Positions 30,900 to 40,202 of a stretch of DNA of 64,000 nt are shown in pieces. The position numbers and the translations under genes were made by a program. The DNA lies in assembly GCA_016194975.1 (NCBI GenBank), contig JACQAM010000019.1, positions 1-64,000 on the forward strand. Direction: 5' to 3'. The notes below the pieces were generated by a model. It saw only the letters and a program-made list of their open reading frames with translations, ran no database searches and was not told the origin of the DNA. Source of the DNA: Bacteroidota bacterium. GTDB taxonomy: Bacteria; Bacteroidota; Bacteroidia; Palsa-965. The first letter of the stretch is position 1. The number at the start of each line of letters is the position of its first letter.

Positions 30900-32633
30900 A
30901 TGAACACAAACAATATTTCTCCGAATACAATGAACACGGAAGTGAACATCCGCGTTCTCCGCAGAATCATTGTTGCATTTGTGATCATTCTTACCAGCGG
31001 ACTTTTCATTCCGCTCATCAATGTAGACGCCGCGCAATACGGTGAAATTTCCCGCGAGCTGAGCCGGACTTCCGACTGGACACATATTTTTCTCCGCGGG
31101 CAGGATTATCTCGATAAACCTCCATTGCATTTCTGGTTGTCTGCATTAAGTTTCCGCATCTTCGGAATTCACGAGTGGTCGTATAAACTTCCGAGCTTTT
31201 TGTTTTTCATTCTTGCTGTTCATTCGGTGATCCGTATGACGAATATTTTTTACGACCGGAGAACTTCTCTCATCGCCGGATTATTTTTCTGTTCTTCCGC
31301 AACTGCTTTCCTCATGACGAACGATGTGCGTACGGACACGATCGTGGTGGGATGTGTTGCTTTTTCTGTCTGGAAATTACTCGAGTGGAGCCGCGGCCGC
31401 GCATGGACAGATCTTTTCGCGGCTTCGGTCGGGATCGGACTTGCGATGCTTGCAAAAGGGCCAATGGGAATAATTTTTCCGGCGTTCATTCTTGGCGTGC
31501 ATTTTATTTTCAAACGCGAATGGAAAAATATTTTTCGATGGGAATACCTGGTGATGCTATTCGTCATTGCACTCCTTGTTTTTCCGATGTGCAAAGGACT
31601 GTACGAACAATTCGACCTTCATCCGGAAAAAGAAGTCAACGGGCATCAATCGGTTTCCGGCCTGCGGTTCTATTTCTGGACACAATCTTTCGGAAGGATC
31701 ACCGGTGAAAGTGACTGGGGAACGAAATACGATAACGGGGCAACAGCATTTTTTTTCACGCATACATTTCTTTGGACATTCGCCCCGTGGTGCCTGCTTA
31801 CCATCGCGGGGATCGGCACAACTGTTTTCAGTATAATCAGTAAGAGATGCAGTGCATCTTCATTGAAAGAATTTTTTTCCACCGGTGGGTTCCTTCTCCT
31901 GTTTCTTGCTTTGTCCGCATCACGTTACAAACTTCCGCATTACCTGTATGTAACCACACCATTCGCTTCTGTGATAGCGGCCGTTTTTTTCTGTGAAAAA
32001 ATTCTTGAACGGAATAATATTTTATTGCAAAGAGTGATTTCCGTAATTCATTCCATCATCATAGCCGCACTTACGCTGTGCAGTATGTTCCTGCTCTTTT
32101 ATGTTTTTCCCGACGGATCATTCCTGTCAAAAGCGCTCGCTGTTGTTTCGGTTTCTTCTGTTTTTTTCTGTTACTATTTTTCTTTCGGCTTCTGGGAGAA
32201 AAATATGTATCCGCTAATTGCCGCGCTGATGTCTTTTTATCTCGTGCTGAGTTTGCACTTCTATCCCCATTTGCTTCAGTATTCTTCAAGTATTAAAGCA
32301 GGAAAAATAATTGCGCAGAATCGCAAGGGGAGGGAAACTGTTTTTTTTACGGAAGATGCAACGGATTACACACTCGATTTCTATGGGCGGCTTGATGATC
32401 CTCCGCTCATTTATGACCCGGCGCTGGTAAGAAATGAATTGAACAATGGGAAGAAAACTTATCTCTACACTTCGATGAGTGAATTGCCGCAGGTGGAGAA
32501 CGATGGATTAACAATAAAAAAGATAACAGAGTTCGATGATTTCCCTGTGCAGTTTCTTACGGGAAAATTTCTTTCTCCTGCTTCGCGGGGTTCAGTACTG
32601 AGGGAACGCATCCTTCTTGAATTCGGAAAATAA
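30900..32633 (+). CDS. GT39/ArnT-like membrane glycosyltransferase
   Basis: 577 aa with about 10-12 membrane helices. The first loop carries NVDAAQYGEISRELSRT, the D-x-E-like acidic catalytic site of PMT/ArnT enzymes, and LDKPPLHFWLSALSFRIFG is the conserved K-P-P-x-x-x-W block. These enzymes move a sugar from a polyprenyl phosphate to lipid A, protein or glycan. The final 100 residues form a periplasmic domain. It starts at 30900, or at the second ATG at 30930 if the first is not used. Convergent with the patatin-like gene, 4 bases apart. Confidence 0.8.
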   Translation: MNTNNISPNTMNTEVNIRVLRRIIVAFVIILTSGLFIPLINVDAAQYGEISRELSRTSDWTHIFLRGQDYLDKPPLHFWLSALSFRIFGIHEWSYKLPSFLFFILAVHSVIRMTNIFYDRRTSLIAGLFFCSSATAFLMTNDVRTDTIVVGCVAFSVWKLLEWSRGRAWTDLFAASVGIGLAMLAKGPMGIIFPAFILGVHFIFKREWKNIFRWEYLVMLFVIALLVFPMCKGLYEQFDLHPEKEVNGHQSVSGLRFYFWTQSFGRITGESDWGTKYDNGATAFFFTHTFLWTFAPWCLLTIAGIGTTVFSIISKRCSASSLKEFFSTGGFLLLFLALSASRYKLPHYLYVTTPFASVIAAVFFCEKILERNNILLQRVISVIHSIIIAALTLCSMFLLFYVFPDGSFLSKALAVVSVSSVFFCYYFSFGFWEKNMYPLIAALMSFYLVLSLHFYPHLLQYSSSIKAGKIIAQNRKGRETVFFTEDATDYTLDFYGRLDDPPLIYDPALVRNELNNGKKTYLYTSMSELPQVENDGLTIKKITEFDDFPVQFLTGKFLSPASRGSVLRERILLEFGK

Positions 32634-32637
32634 ATTT

Positions 32638-34956
32638 TTACCTGATTTCCGGATCTATCACTCTTTCATCATTCAACAATTCCAGAAGCCTTTTTGCTGA
32701 AGCGTGATTGTCATTCGTACTCATGGAGCCGATCACTTTATTTTTCTCCCGGTTCGTGAGATGCCAGCTCAGCGAGATCACATCAGGCAATTCATTCTTC
32801 AATTCAAAATCGAGCACGTCGATCTTTCCGCCGAACCAGTGTGATGTTTGCGCGATCGCGTAATCGTGATTGTAATCCTGCACGGTAAAAAGATTTCCGT
32901 AAAAACTTCCAAGAGGCCGCGAAAGTGCCTGCATGATCGTTTGCGAATTATTGTCTTCCACGGGACGGACTTTATTCTTGTCACGTGTTTCAACAATGAT
33001 AACGCCCGAAGTATTCTCCGCGATCCATTCCCGGAAATTGTAAAGAAAACGAAACACATTATCGAGCCCGTAATTATCACGCATTCCTGCATCGAAAACT
33101 TCGAGCACGGGATCACTCGGCAATGCAGTGAGCGGGGTGATGTAAGGGAATGTTGCATTCATGCGCAACACACTCATGAAACGAACGCTGTCGGCCGACT
33201 GATCTTTGAAAAATCTTCTGAATTCAATTGCATCCGGTATAAGTTTGTCAGTGACATTCGGCGAATGTGTGGGTTCCGTGAGATAAGAAACACCCTGCGA
33301 AGCAATGATGAGTTTTCTTCCGTCGTTCACAATCGTCGGAGCGAAAACCATCATCGGGATCTTTGCTTCTGCTTCCGGTTTGGTATAATCGCAAAGTGGT
33401 TTTTCAAGAATGCCGCCGGTATTTTCAAGAAAAATATTTTCAAATTCATAAGCCCTGTTCCTGCTGTAAGTTTCTCCATCGTAATCCACGTGCCGCAATG
33501 GAAGGAACCAGTCATTCACCGCAATTGAAAATGCAATAGGATTGAGTACGTCACTCGAAACATTTTTTCGGAAGGAAGGATCGCGGTGATCGAAATTTTC
33601 TCCGTTCTGTTCCCTCAGCCAGATCTCGCGCATGTATGCTGCGCCCAGCATACCGCCTGATGATCCGCAGATGAGCGCAGTGCGCGGAAGAAATTTTCCT
33701 CCCGTCAGACTATCGAGATACTGCATGGTGAAAAAAGTCCAGAAGGTGGAACGCAATCCGCCACCACTGCAACTCATGAGAATCATTTTCGGTTTGTGAA
33801 GTGTGTCGGTTGTATTTTTCTTTTTCCAGTTTTCGAGAATGGCGATAGTGTTGATAGAATCTTGCGTTCTGAATGTTCCGGATTCACCCATGGAAATTAT
33901 TTTCTCATTCGAATAACTTGCCGGTTTCACATGATAATTCATTCCGTATGCAAGCGTACGTTCACCGAGAAGATCGAATTTGTAAGTGAAATTGAGAATA
34001 ATGATGAGCACCACGAAAATGGTATTCGACCAGCCGCGGAACCAGGTCGTGAGTACGCCCGTGAACATGAGATACAAAGTGAAAAGAAGAAATACACTCG
34101 CACTGGCTGGTATCATCAGGAAAGGAATGTTGCGGAAAAATCCGAAGAGCAGCAGTGTAATTATCACAATGAGTTCGAACCAAACCGCTTTCCCGTGATT
34201 CTGCATGAAAACACGATTGAGCAATTCTTTATCGTAATGTTCGAATGGCCGTGCGCGTCTTATTTTCGTTAACCCGGTGAGATAACTTTCCACGTGCCAG
34301 TCGCGTCCTTCTTTTCCGGGTGTTACCGTTTTCCAGCTGAGTTTTTTGCTTAGCGGATCGCGGTTAAGAATGACGCGTTTCGGCTTCGGGCTTTCCATGT
34401 CATTTACCACCAGTCCGTAAAGCGATTGAATGTCCTTACTCGTTCTGAAAAAATAAAACAGTGAACCCAGAATGAAAATGGCATTGCCGCAAATAAATCC
34501 GGCGACGTCGAACAGCACCTGCATTTTCGAAACAGGTTCTTCATGAAGAAATCTGAAAATGAGAATAAGATAAGTAACCTGGAACGCAAGCGGGATCACA
34601 AAATTATTTGTGCAGAAACGGAGAAACGGCCGACTAAGCGTTGCGAGAAATGGGAAACGGAATGCATTATAGATGTAACACGAGATCTGGTATGCCATGA
34701 TGAATCCGCCGCAGGAGAATCCGACCACGAAATAAGAAAAGAAATTCACCTTGCCGATATATTCCGGATCAACGAACAAAAGTGAAATGCCGTAACGCGA
34801 TGCCAACCCGCCGGTAAGAAAACCGAACATCAGCAACCAGAAAATGATCAACACGGGATTTTTCTTGATCTGCACGAGCAGCAATTGCACCGGAAAAAAA
34901 TAAATCGTTCTTCTGATGATGGGATGCCGGTCGATCCATGCGCGAAGGCGGACCAT
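32638..34956 (-). CDS. Polytopic membrane protein with C-terminal patatin-like lipase domain
   Basis: 772 aa. The N-terminal 340 residues contain about eight membrane helices. The soluble part from about 385 has the patatin features: MSCSGGGLRS (oxyanion loop), ALICGSSGGMLG with the G-x-S-x-G nucleophile, and VFDAGMRDNYG with the catalytic aspartate in the D-G/A position. It would be a membrane-anchored acyl hydrolase facing the cytosol or periplasm. A fusion of this size is unusual; patatins are normally soluble or have a barrel. Substrate unknown. Confidence 0.75.
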   Translation of the reverse strand: MVRLRAWIDRHPIIRRTIYFFPVQLLLVQIKKNPVLIIFWLLMFGFLTGGLASRYGISLLFVDPEYIGKVNFFSYFVVGFSCGGFIMAYQISCYIYNAFRFPFLATLSRPFLRFCTNNFVIPLAFQVTYLILIFRFLHEEPVSKMQVLFDVAGFICGNAIFILGSLFYFFRTSKDIQSLYGLVVNDMESPKPKRVILNRDPLSKKLSWKTVTPGKEGRDWHVESYLTGLTKIRRARPFEHYDKELLNRVFMQNHGKAVWFELIVIITLLLFGFFRNIPFLMIPASASVFLLFTLYLMFTGVLTTWFRGWSNTIFVVLIIILNFTYKFDLLGERTLAYGMNYHVKPASYSNEKIISMGESGTFRTQDSINTIAILENWKKKNTTDTLHKPKMILMSCSGGGLRSTFWTFFTMQYLDSLTGGKFLPRTALICGSSGGMLGAAYMREIWLREQNGENFDHRDPSFRKNVSSDVLNPIAFSIAVNDWFLPLRHVDYDGETYSRNRAYEFENIFLENTGGILEKPLCDYTKPEAEAKIPMMVFAPTIVNDGRKLIIASQGVSYLTEPTHSPNVTDKLIPDAIEFRRFFKDQSADSVRFMSVLRMNATFPYITPLTALPSDPVLEVFDAGMRDNYGLDNVFRFLYNFREWIAENTSGVIIVETRDKNKVRPVEDNNSQTIMQALSRPLGSFYGNLFTVQDYNHDYAIAQTSHWFGGKIDVLDFELKNELPDVISLSWHLTNREKNKVIGSMSTNDNHASAKRLLELLNDERVIDPEIR

Positions 34957-35019
34957 AAGTTGTGGGTTCTTACTTATTAAACGTTCTCAGAGGAGAAAAG
35001 TTGTATTTATAGTGTGGTC

Positions 35020-35059
35020 GGTAAGCGGTTTGCAGCAGCGGTAAGCAGAAGTAATTTCT
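35020..35059. repeat. Copy of the GGTAAGCAG-type intergenic repeat
   Basis: GGTAAGCGG, GCAGCAGCGGTAAGCAGAAG and close variants form a short imperfect tandem, related to 6727-6778, 47591-47880 and 51319-51363. The 128-base gap holds nothing else. Confidence 0.45.
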
Positions 35060-35084
35060 TTTAGTTCGGGCGGAGTCAGGAATA

Positions 35085-36761
35085 TTATTTTATTTTTTCA
35101 TTCACGATCCTTAGTATTTCGTTTTCCATGGCAATTGCTTTTTCCTGGATCGCTTTTCCTTTGGAAAGAATTTCAGTTACAAAATTTTTGTCGGCCAATC
35201 CGGCGGCGTTGATCCTCACATTCAGGTACGCGCCCATAACGGATGCACGTGCAGCGAGCGCACCTACGCCTGCGTCTGAAACTGAATTCGGATTTCCGCT
35301 TTCGGCCATTGCTTTGATCACATTCATCGAGTCGAATGAAACTTCCATTACGCGGAACGGAATTTCAGTAGCTGTTCGCGTTGCATCCTGGATTGCTTTT
35401 GTGCGCGCCGATTTTTCTTCTTCTGTTGATTTCGGTAATGCAAATGCATTCATGATGAGGTTGAATGCAGCCGTGTCGCGATCCACTAATTGCAATAATT
35501 CTTTTTTGTATTGCTGTCCTTTCTCCGCCCAATCTGAAAATCCTTTCCAGCGATCGTCCCATCCGCGTTTGTGCGAAGAGAGATTTGCGACCATCGTAGC
35601 GAGTGATGCGCCGAGTGCGCCCATGTACGCCGAAATGGATCCTCCACCGGGAGCAGGACTTTCGCTCGATGTTTCATCAGCGAAATCGGCAAGCGACATG
35701 GAAATAAGTTTTGATGAGGTAGAATTGTTCAGCATGTATTCGATGATTCGTTCATGGGGTTTGAATGGAGCAAGTTCATCAAGACCGAGCGACTTGATCG
35801 CGATCCTGATCAGTTCTTTTTCAGGAACACCGGTGGAACGTTGTTGTTTTTCTAAAAAATATTTTCCGGCGTCGAGTAAACAATTCATCGGGATCAGCCC
35901 CACGATCTCCGATCCGGTTACGCGAATGCCGCGCTCCGTTGCTTTTTTATTCACTTCTTCGAATGCAGCGTGCACCGAAGTGATCTTTGTATTGGTGAGA
36001 TTCATCGAGATCTGCGCAACGCCATATTCTTCAATGAACCATCCGATCGCTTTCACTGATTTCAATGTGCCGGGAATGACGATTGGATTTCCATTGGCAT
36101 CTTTCACATTATTTCCTTTCGCATCTTTCTGTGTTCGTCCTGCCTCGCGCACATCGAACGCGATCGCATTTGCGCGGCGCGTGGAAGTGGTGTTGAGATT
36201 GATGTTGTAAGCGACGAGAAATTCTCTTGCGCCGATCACGGTTGCCCCCCGCTTCGTATCGAATTCAACCGGGCCGAAATCAGGTTTCCATTCCGGCAAT
36301 TTTATTTTTTTGAAAAATCCTTCATACTCGCCGGCGCGGATCACCGAAAGATTATTTCTTTTTTTATCCGCTTGCGCATATTCGTAGAGATAAACGGAAA
36401 TGCCTAATTCTTTTCCAACGCGTTCAGCAAGTTTTTTCGAATACGCCGCAGTTTCTTCCATCGAAATTCCGGAAACAGGAACAAGCGGACAAACATCAGT
36501 AGCACCCATGCGCGGATGTTCTCCTTTGTGTTTGCTCATGTCGATCAACTCACCGGCAATTTTTATGGCGCGGAATGCAGCTTCTACTACAGCGCCGGGC
36601 TCACCCACAAATGTGACAACAGTTCTGTTCGTTGCTTTGCCCGGATCTACGTTCAGCAGGCGAACACCTTCGACACTTTCAATTTTGTCTGTGATCTGTT
36701 TGATGATGTGGAGATCGTTTCCCTCTGAGAAATTAGGAACGCATTCGATTATCCGGTTCAT
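35085..36761 (-). CDS. ftcD: Bifunctional glutamate formimidoyltransferase / formimidoyltetrahydrofolate cyclodeaminase
   Basis: 558 aa, the bifunctional length. IIECVPNFSEGNDLHIIKQI opens the formiminotransferase N-domain; HPRMGATDVCPLVPVSGISM holds its catalytic histidine; residues about 180-300 form the C-subdomain. Residues about 355-550 are the cyclodeaminase, marked by SPAPGGGSISAYMGALGASL. Together they take the formimino group from formiminoglutamate to THF and release ammonia, the last steps of one histidine-degradation route. hutI is two genes upstream on the same strand; hutH and hutU are not in the window. Confidence 0.93.
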   Translation of the reverse strand: MNRIIECVPNFSEGNDLHIIKQITDKIESVEGVRLLNVDPGKATNRTVVTFVGEPGAVVEAAFRAIKIAGELIDMSKHKGEHPRMGATDVCPLVPVSGISMEETAAYSKKLAERVGKELGISVYLYEYAQADKKRNNLSVIRAGEYEGFFKKIKLPEWKPDFGPVEFDTKRGATVIGAREFLVAYNINLNTTSTRRANAIAFDVREAGRTQKDAKGNNVKDANGNPIVIPGTLKSVKAIGWFIEEYGVAQISMNLTNTKITSVHAAFEEVNKKATERGIRVTGSEIVGLIPMNCLLDAGKYFLEKQQRSTGVPEKELIRIAIKSLGLDELAPFKPHERIIEYMLNNSTSSKLISMSLADFADETSSESPAPGGGSISAYMGALGASLATMVANLSSHKRGWDDRWKGFSDWAEKGQQYKKELLQLVDRDTAAFNLIMNAFALPKSTEEEKSARTKAIQDATRTATEIPFRVMEVSFDSMNVIKAMAESGNPNSVSDAGVGALAARASVMGAYLNVRINAAGLADKNFVTEILSKGKAIQEKAIAMENEILRIVNEKIK

Positions 36762-36767
36762 GAGTGA

Positions 36768-38036
36768 TCAGTTTTTTTTATTCAGGATCTTTAATTTATC
36801 AATCAACAAAAATAGTCCGGCTACCGCTAAAAATACCAGGAGAGGTTCGATGATCAAACGATGCCGCGTTTCCACATAGAAAACCGATTGAAAAAGTGAA
36901 AGCCCAACCGGTGCGGAAATTAGAAAAAAAATCCGTCTGCCTGACAAGATGCAGCAAATGATGAAAAGCAAAAGTATCAACCCGAAAACTATTTTGTACA
37001 ACGGGATCAGTTCACGGCAAAAGGCAGGATATTCATTTCCGATATTCTTCCGGAACCACCAGAAATTTTTCAGCTTCACGAAGTACATCGCAGTTACGTG
37101 AGCAGGATCGTTCTTCAGGATGATTAAATATTTATTCATGAAAAATTTGTTCTGTTCCCTCACGGAAAGATGATCGAGCGTATCGAAATCCTTCCCGGTC
37201 ATTGCCGCGTAAAAACTTTTTCCGTTATCAAGATAATTACCGCCTTCAGAATTGTAGAGCGCTCCTTTCCAGAGAATTTTTCCTGTGGCTGAATTGAGCC
37301 CGATTATTTTATCGGTCCTGTAATTCCGGATCAGCAGGGGCATGATGATTAACATTGAAACAAAGAGCACCAGCGAAAAATTAAGTAAGATCTTTTTCAT
37401 TCTGAAATTTTCGAACGAAAGCAATAGAAATGGAAGGATGCAAACAATAAGTGTAGGCCTGTCAAGGATGGAAAGTCCGAATGTAATTGCAAAAAGAAGA
37501 AGATTTTTTATTGTTGCATTTCTGAAAAAAACTGTCGTGAAAAAAAGACAAGCATAAAAAAAGAACATATCTAAAACTAACGGATGAACATTCGCAAATG
37601 AATACCACAGGATAAGCGGGTGAAAAAGTACGACCCCGGCAGGAATTAAAATGAGTTTTTCTTTCCAATGATAAATTCGGTGATCAGCAAAAAATTTATC
37701 AAAGAAGAAATCTGCGGTTTTCCAGGTGAAAAAAGCAGTAACGCCATTCAGCAGGATGTGAAATGCCATCACGATGATGGGATGCAGTCCGAAAATTTTG
37801 TAAAGGAGAAAAACAACGGAATAATAGACCGGGAAAACGAAACTGTGATTATTTTGCCCGTCACTCACGCAGAAGGCCTCGCCCGTCTGCAATTTATTCA
37901 GCGCCATGTAATGATCTTCCCAAACAATGATCCGTGGATGAAGGATGAAAAGAGAAATGAGCTGGACAAAAACGGTAATGGAAATAAAAAAAATAATTTT
38001 TTTTCCGCGCATGAATTCAGGATAGGACTTTGCCAT
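36768..38036 (-). CDS. Polytopic membrane protein, GT39-like
   Basis: 422 aa with about 10 hydrophobic segments. The region IVWEDHYMALNKLQTGEAFC has the acidic residue expected in the first loop of dolichyl-phosphate-mannose-type transferases, and later segments resemble them loosely. The start at 38036 overlaps hutI by 20 bases; the ATG at 38012 would avoid it. It sits between hutI and ftcD on the same strand, with ftcD starting 6 bases on. A glycosyltransferase has no evident place in histidine use, so the linkage may be accidental. Confidence 0.6.
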   Translation of the reverse strand: MAKSYPEFMRGKKIIFFISITVFVQLISLFILHPRIIVWEDHYMALNKLQTGEAFCVSDGQNNHSFVFPVYYSVVFLLYKIFGLHPIIVMAFHILLNGVTAFFTWKTADFFFDKFFADHRIYHWKEKLILIPAGVVLFHPLILWYSFANVHPLVLDMFFFYACLFFTTVFFRNATIKNLLLFAITFGLSILDRPTLIVCILPFLLLSFENFRMKKILLNFSLVLFVSMLIIMPLLIRNYRTDKIIGLNSATGKILWKGALYNSEGGNYLDNGKSFYAAMTGKDFDTLDHLSVREQNKFFMNKYLIILKNDPAHVTAMYFVKLKNFWWFRKNIGNEYPAFCRELIPLYKIVFGLILLLFIICCILSGRRIFFLISAPVGLSLFQSVFYVETRHRLIIEPLLVFLAVAGLFLLIDKLKILNKKN

Positions 38037-39267
38037 TGATAATTACCTGCTCCACCAAATTACTTCCGAATGCATAAGGCAGAAACGCCACTGACGGAAT
38101 TTGTTTTGTGATAACGAAACTTGCAGTTTTTCCAATAGTGATACTTCCATGCGAAGAAGAAATTCCCATGGCATAAGATGAATTGATCGTTGCGGCATTG
38201 ATCGCTTCTTCCGGCGTCATTTTATAATTTATGCAGCACATGCTCATCATCTGCATCATGTTTCCTGATGGACAACTTCCCGGATTGAAATCACTCGCTA
38301 CTGCAACCGGTAATCCTGCGTCGATCATCTTTCGCGCGGGAGGATTGGGGAGGCCAAGAAAATATTGCGCGCCGGGAAGAAGAGTGGGCATCGTGGAAGA
38401 ATTTTTCAGAAGAGAAATTTCTTCTTCGCCAACGTATTCGAGATGATCGACACTGATGGCTCCGCATTTCACACCCGCCTGCACGCCACCCGAATTGCTG
38501 AGTTGATTCGCATGAACTTTCGGGATCATCCCGTATTTTTTTCCGGCTTCAAGAATGCGAACGGATTCTTCTTCGGTGAAATAATTTCTTTCGCAGAAAA
38601 TATCACAATAGTCGGCAAGTTTTTCATTGGCGATCGCAGGCATCATTTCATCAATGATGAGTTTGATGTAACCTTCCTTATTGTTTTTGAATTCCGTGGG
38701 AACCGCATGTGCGCCGAGGAAAGTTGCCTTCACCGGAATTTTTTCAAGCTCTTTCAGCCGCCGTATGACACGCAGCATTTTCAATTCACTTTCCAGGTCG
38801 AGTCCGTAACCGCTTTTAATTTCCACCGCACCGGTTCCGAGTGAAATGATCTCGTCGAATCTTTTCAGCGATTGTGAAAACAATTCATCTTCAGAAGTGG
38901 CGCGTAATTTTTTTGCAGAATTAAGTATTCCTCCACCACGCGCAGCAATTTCTTCATAACTCAATCCGCGTATCCGATCCACAAATTCTCCTTCGCGATC
39001 GCCTGCGTACACGAGATGCGTATGCGAGTCGCACCACGAGGGAAAAACAAAACCTTCATTCGCATCGATCACTTCGAGTTCCGACCAATCTGAAATTCCA
39101 GAAAAATTTTCCATGGTTCCATAGTCGGCGATCTTTCCGTTCTCACACGCGAGCCATGCATTTGCAAGTGAAGGAAGAACAGCCATTTCTTTCCCGGAAA
39201 CTTTTGTCAAAGAAGTTTCGCGCACCTGTACGAGCCGGCCGATATTTTTTACGAGTAATTTTTTCAT
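38017..39267 (-). CDS. hutI: Imidazolonepropionase
   Basis: 416 aa from the ATG at 39267; five upstream residues are not needed. CDSHTHLVYAGDREGEF holds the metal-binding H-x-H, FLGAHAVPTEF and VHANQLSNSGGVQAG supply further ligands, VDHLEYVGEEEI the next histidine, and ASDFNPGSCPSGNMMQ the catalytic aspartate. This amidohydrolase opens 4-imidazolone-5-propionate to formiminoglutamate, the substrate of FtcD encoded nearby. Confidence 0.93.
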   Translation of the reverse strand: MKKLLVKNIGRLVQVRETSLTKVSGKEMAVLPSLANAWLACENGKIADYGTMENFSGISDWSELEVIDANEGFVFPSWCDSHTHLVYAGDREGEFVDRIRGLSYEEIAARGGGILNSAKKLRATSEDELFSQSLKRFDEIISLGTGAVEIKSGYGLDLESELKMLRVIRRLKELEKIPVKATFLGAHAVPTEFKNNKEGYIKLIIDEMMPAIANEKLADYCDIFCERNYFTEEESVRILEAGKKYGMIPKVHANQLSNSGGVQAGVKCGAISVDHLEYVGEEEISLLKNSSTMPTLLPGAQYFLGLPNPPARKMIDAGLPVAVASDFNPGSCPSGNMMQMMSMCCINYKMTPEEAINAATINSSYAMGISSSHGSITIGKTASFVITKQIPSVAFLPYAFGSNLVEQVIINGKVLS

Positions 39268-39368
39268 GGGAATCGGAATCAAAGATGGGAATTCTCAATG
39301 AGATAATTCATCCTGAAATTACAGGGAAAGATCCTGAAAAAAAATTGGTAAAATCCAGCTAAAAAAAA

Positions 39369-40118
39369 TCAATAGCTGATCCACATTTCTTTCTGACTTT
39401 TTTTGTAACGATGTTCTACTCTCCATTCATGCACATCATCTGAAACGCGATCAAGAAAAATAGCGCCGCTCACCGACCAGAACATTCCGTTGTAATCCGT
39501 TTCGAACCGGTGCGGAAAAATATTTTCCAGCTGGCCCTGGAATGCACAGTAACGATAACCGGCGAGAAAATTAATTCCAATCCATCGCGTCGGCTTGAAT
39601 CTTCCTATTGGCGGAAGTTTGAAAGAAAGAGAAAGTCCGGCACCGGTAGGAAGAAAAAATTTCACGGTTCGTGCAAGTTGCTCACTCGTTGCATTGGAAT
39701 AAACAAGAAAAACAGATTTTCCACCGCCCACTTCCACAGGGATACTGAACTCCACGAATTTGAAGCGGAATAAAAACCGTTCGAAATAAGCCGTGCCGAA
39801 ATAGAGATAACGATTGGCATGATACGCCGATTGCCCTGAAGAATCGACAGCGATACTTTTTAATTTATCCTTGAGAAAATAGGCGCCGAAACCAACTTTG
39901 AATTTATCATTGATAAGCACACCTGCCCGTGCACCCCAGATATTCACTTCTTTTTTTCTGATGAAAGAAAAACGCTGATCGAAATCGAATGCGGGTTTAA
40001 AAGTGTTTTTGTGCTTGGGTTGCAATAGCAGAGAGTCCTGTGCATGCAGCGACAATGCCGGTGAGAAAAGAATAAAAAAGCATAAAAAAATAGGGCCCGG
40101 AAATTTCTTCATGTTCAC
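39369..40118 (-). CDS. Outer-membrane barrel-like hypothetical protein
   Basis: 249 aa with a signal peptide ending at LSLHAQ. The mature chain has alternating strands (VGFGAYFLKDKLKSIA, RYLYFGTAYFERFLFRFKF, WIGINFLAGYRYCAF) as in 8-12-stranded barrels. No family is recognised and the C-terminus KKSQKEMWISY lacks the usual final Phe. It is divergent from aroC; the 84 bases between hold only the aroC promoter. Confidence 0.6.
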   Translation of the reverse strand: MNMKKFPGPIFLCFFILFSPALSLHAQDSLLLQPKHKNTFKPAFDFDQRFSFIRKKEVNIWGARAGVLINDKFKVGFGAYFLKDKLKSIAVDSSGQSAYHANRYLYFGTAYFERFLFRFKFVEFSIPVEVGGGKSVFLVYSNATSEQLARTVKFFLPTGAGLSLSFKLPPIGRFKPTRWIGINFLAGYRYCAFQGQLENIFPHRFETDYNGMFWSVSGAIFLDRVSDDVHEWRVEHRYKKSQKEMWISY

Positions 40119-40189
40119 GTTAGACGATCCTGCTGTCGAATGGTTTGAAGTGTTGAATAACTTTTGAAACGGGGCAGTGTGAAAGTAGT

Positions 40190-40197
40190 TATTTTTG
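40190..40197 (+). promoter_or_regulatory. Predicted -7 element of aroC
   Basis: TATTTTTG matches TAnnTTTG and ends 5 bases before the ATG at 40203. This argues for the start at 40203 and against the open frame extending to 40164, and implies a nearly leaderless mRNA. Confidence 0.5.
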
Positions 40198-40202
40198 CAG
40201 GA

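Noticed and set aside
35128-36210. A 360-codon open frame antisense to ftcD
   Set aside because: It lies entirely within a strongly supported gene on the other strand, has no recognisable domain, and its composition follows from the codon bias of ftcD.
39278-39362. Possible 25-codon mini-gene upstream of hutI (MGILNEIIHP...)
   Set aside because: No promoter, membrane or Cys feature, and it lies in the divergent leader; too weak to list.
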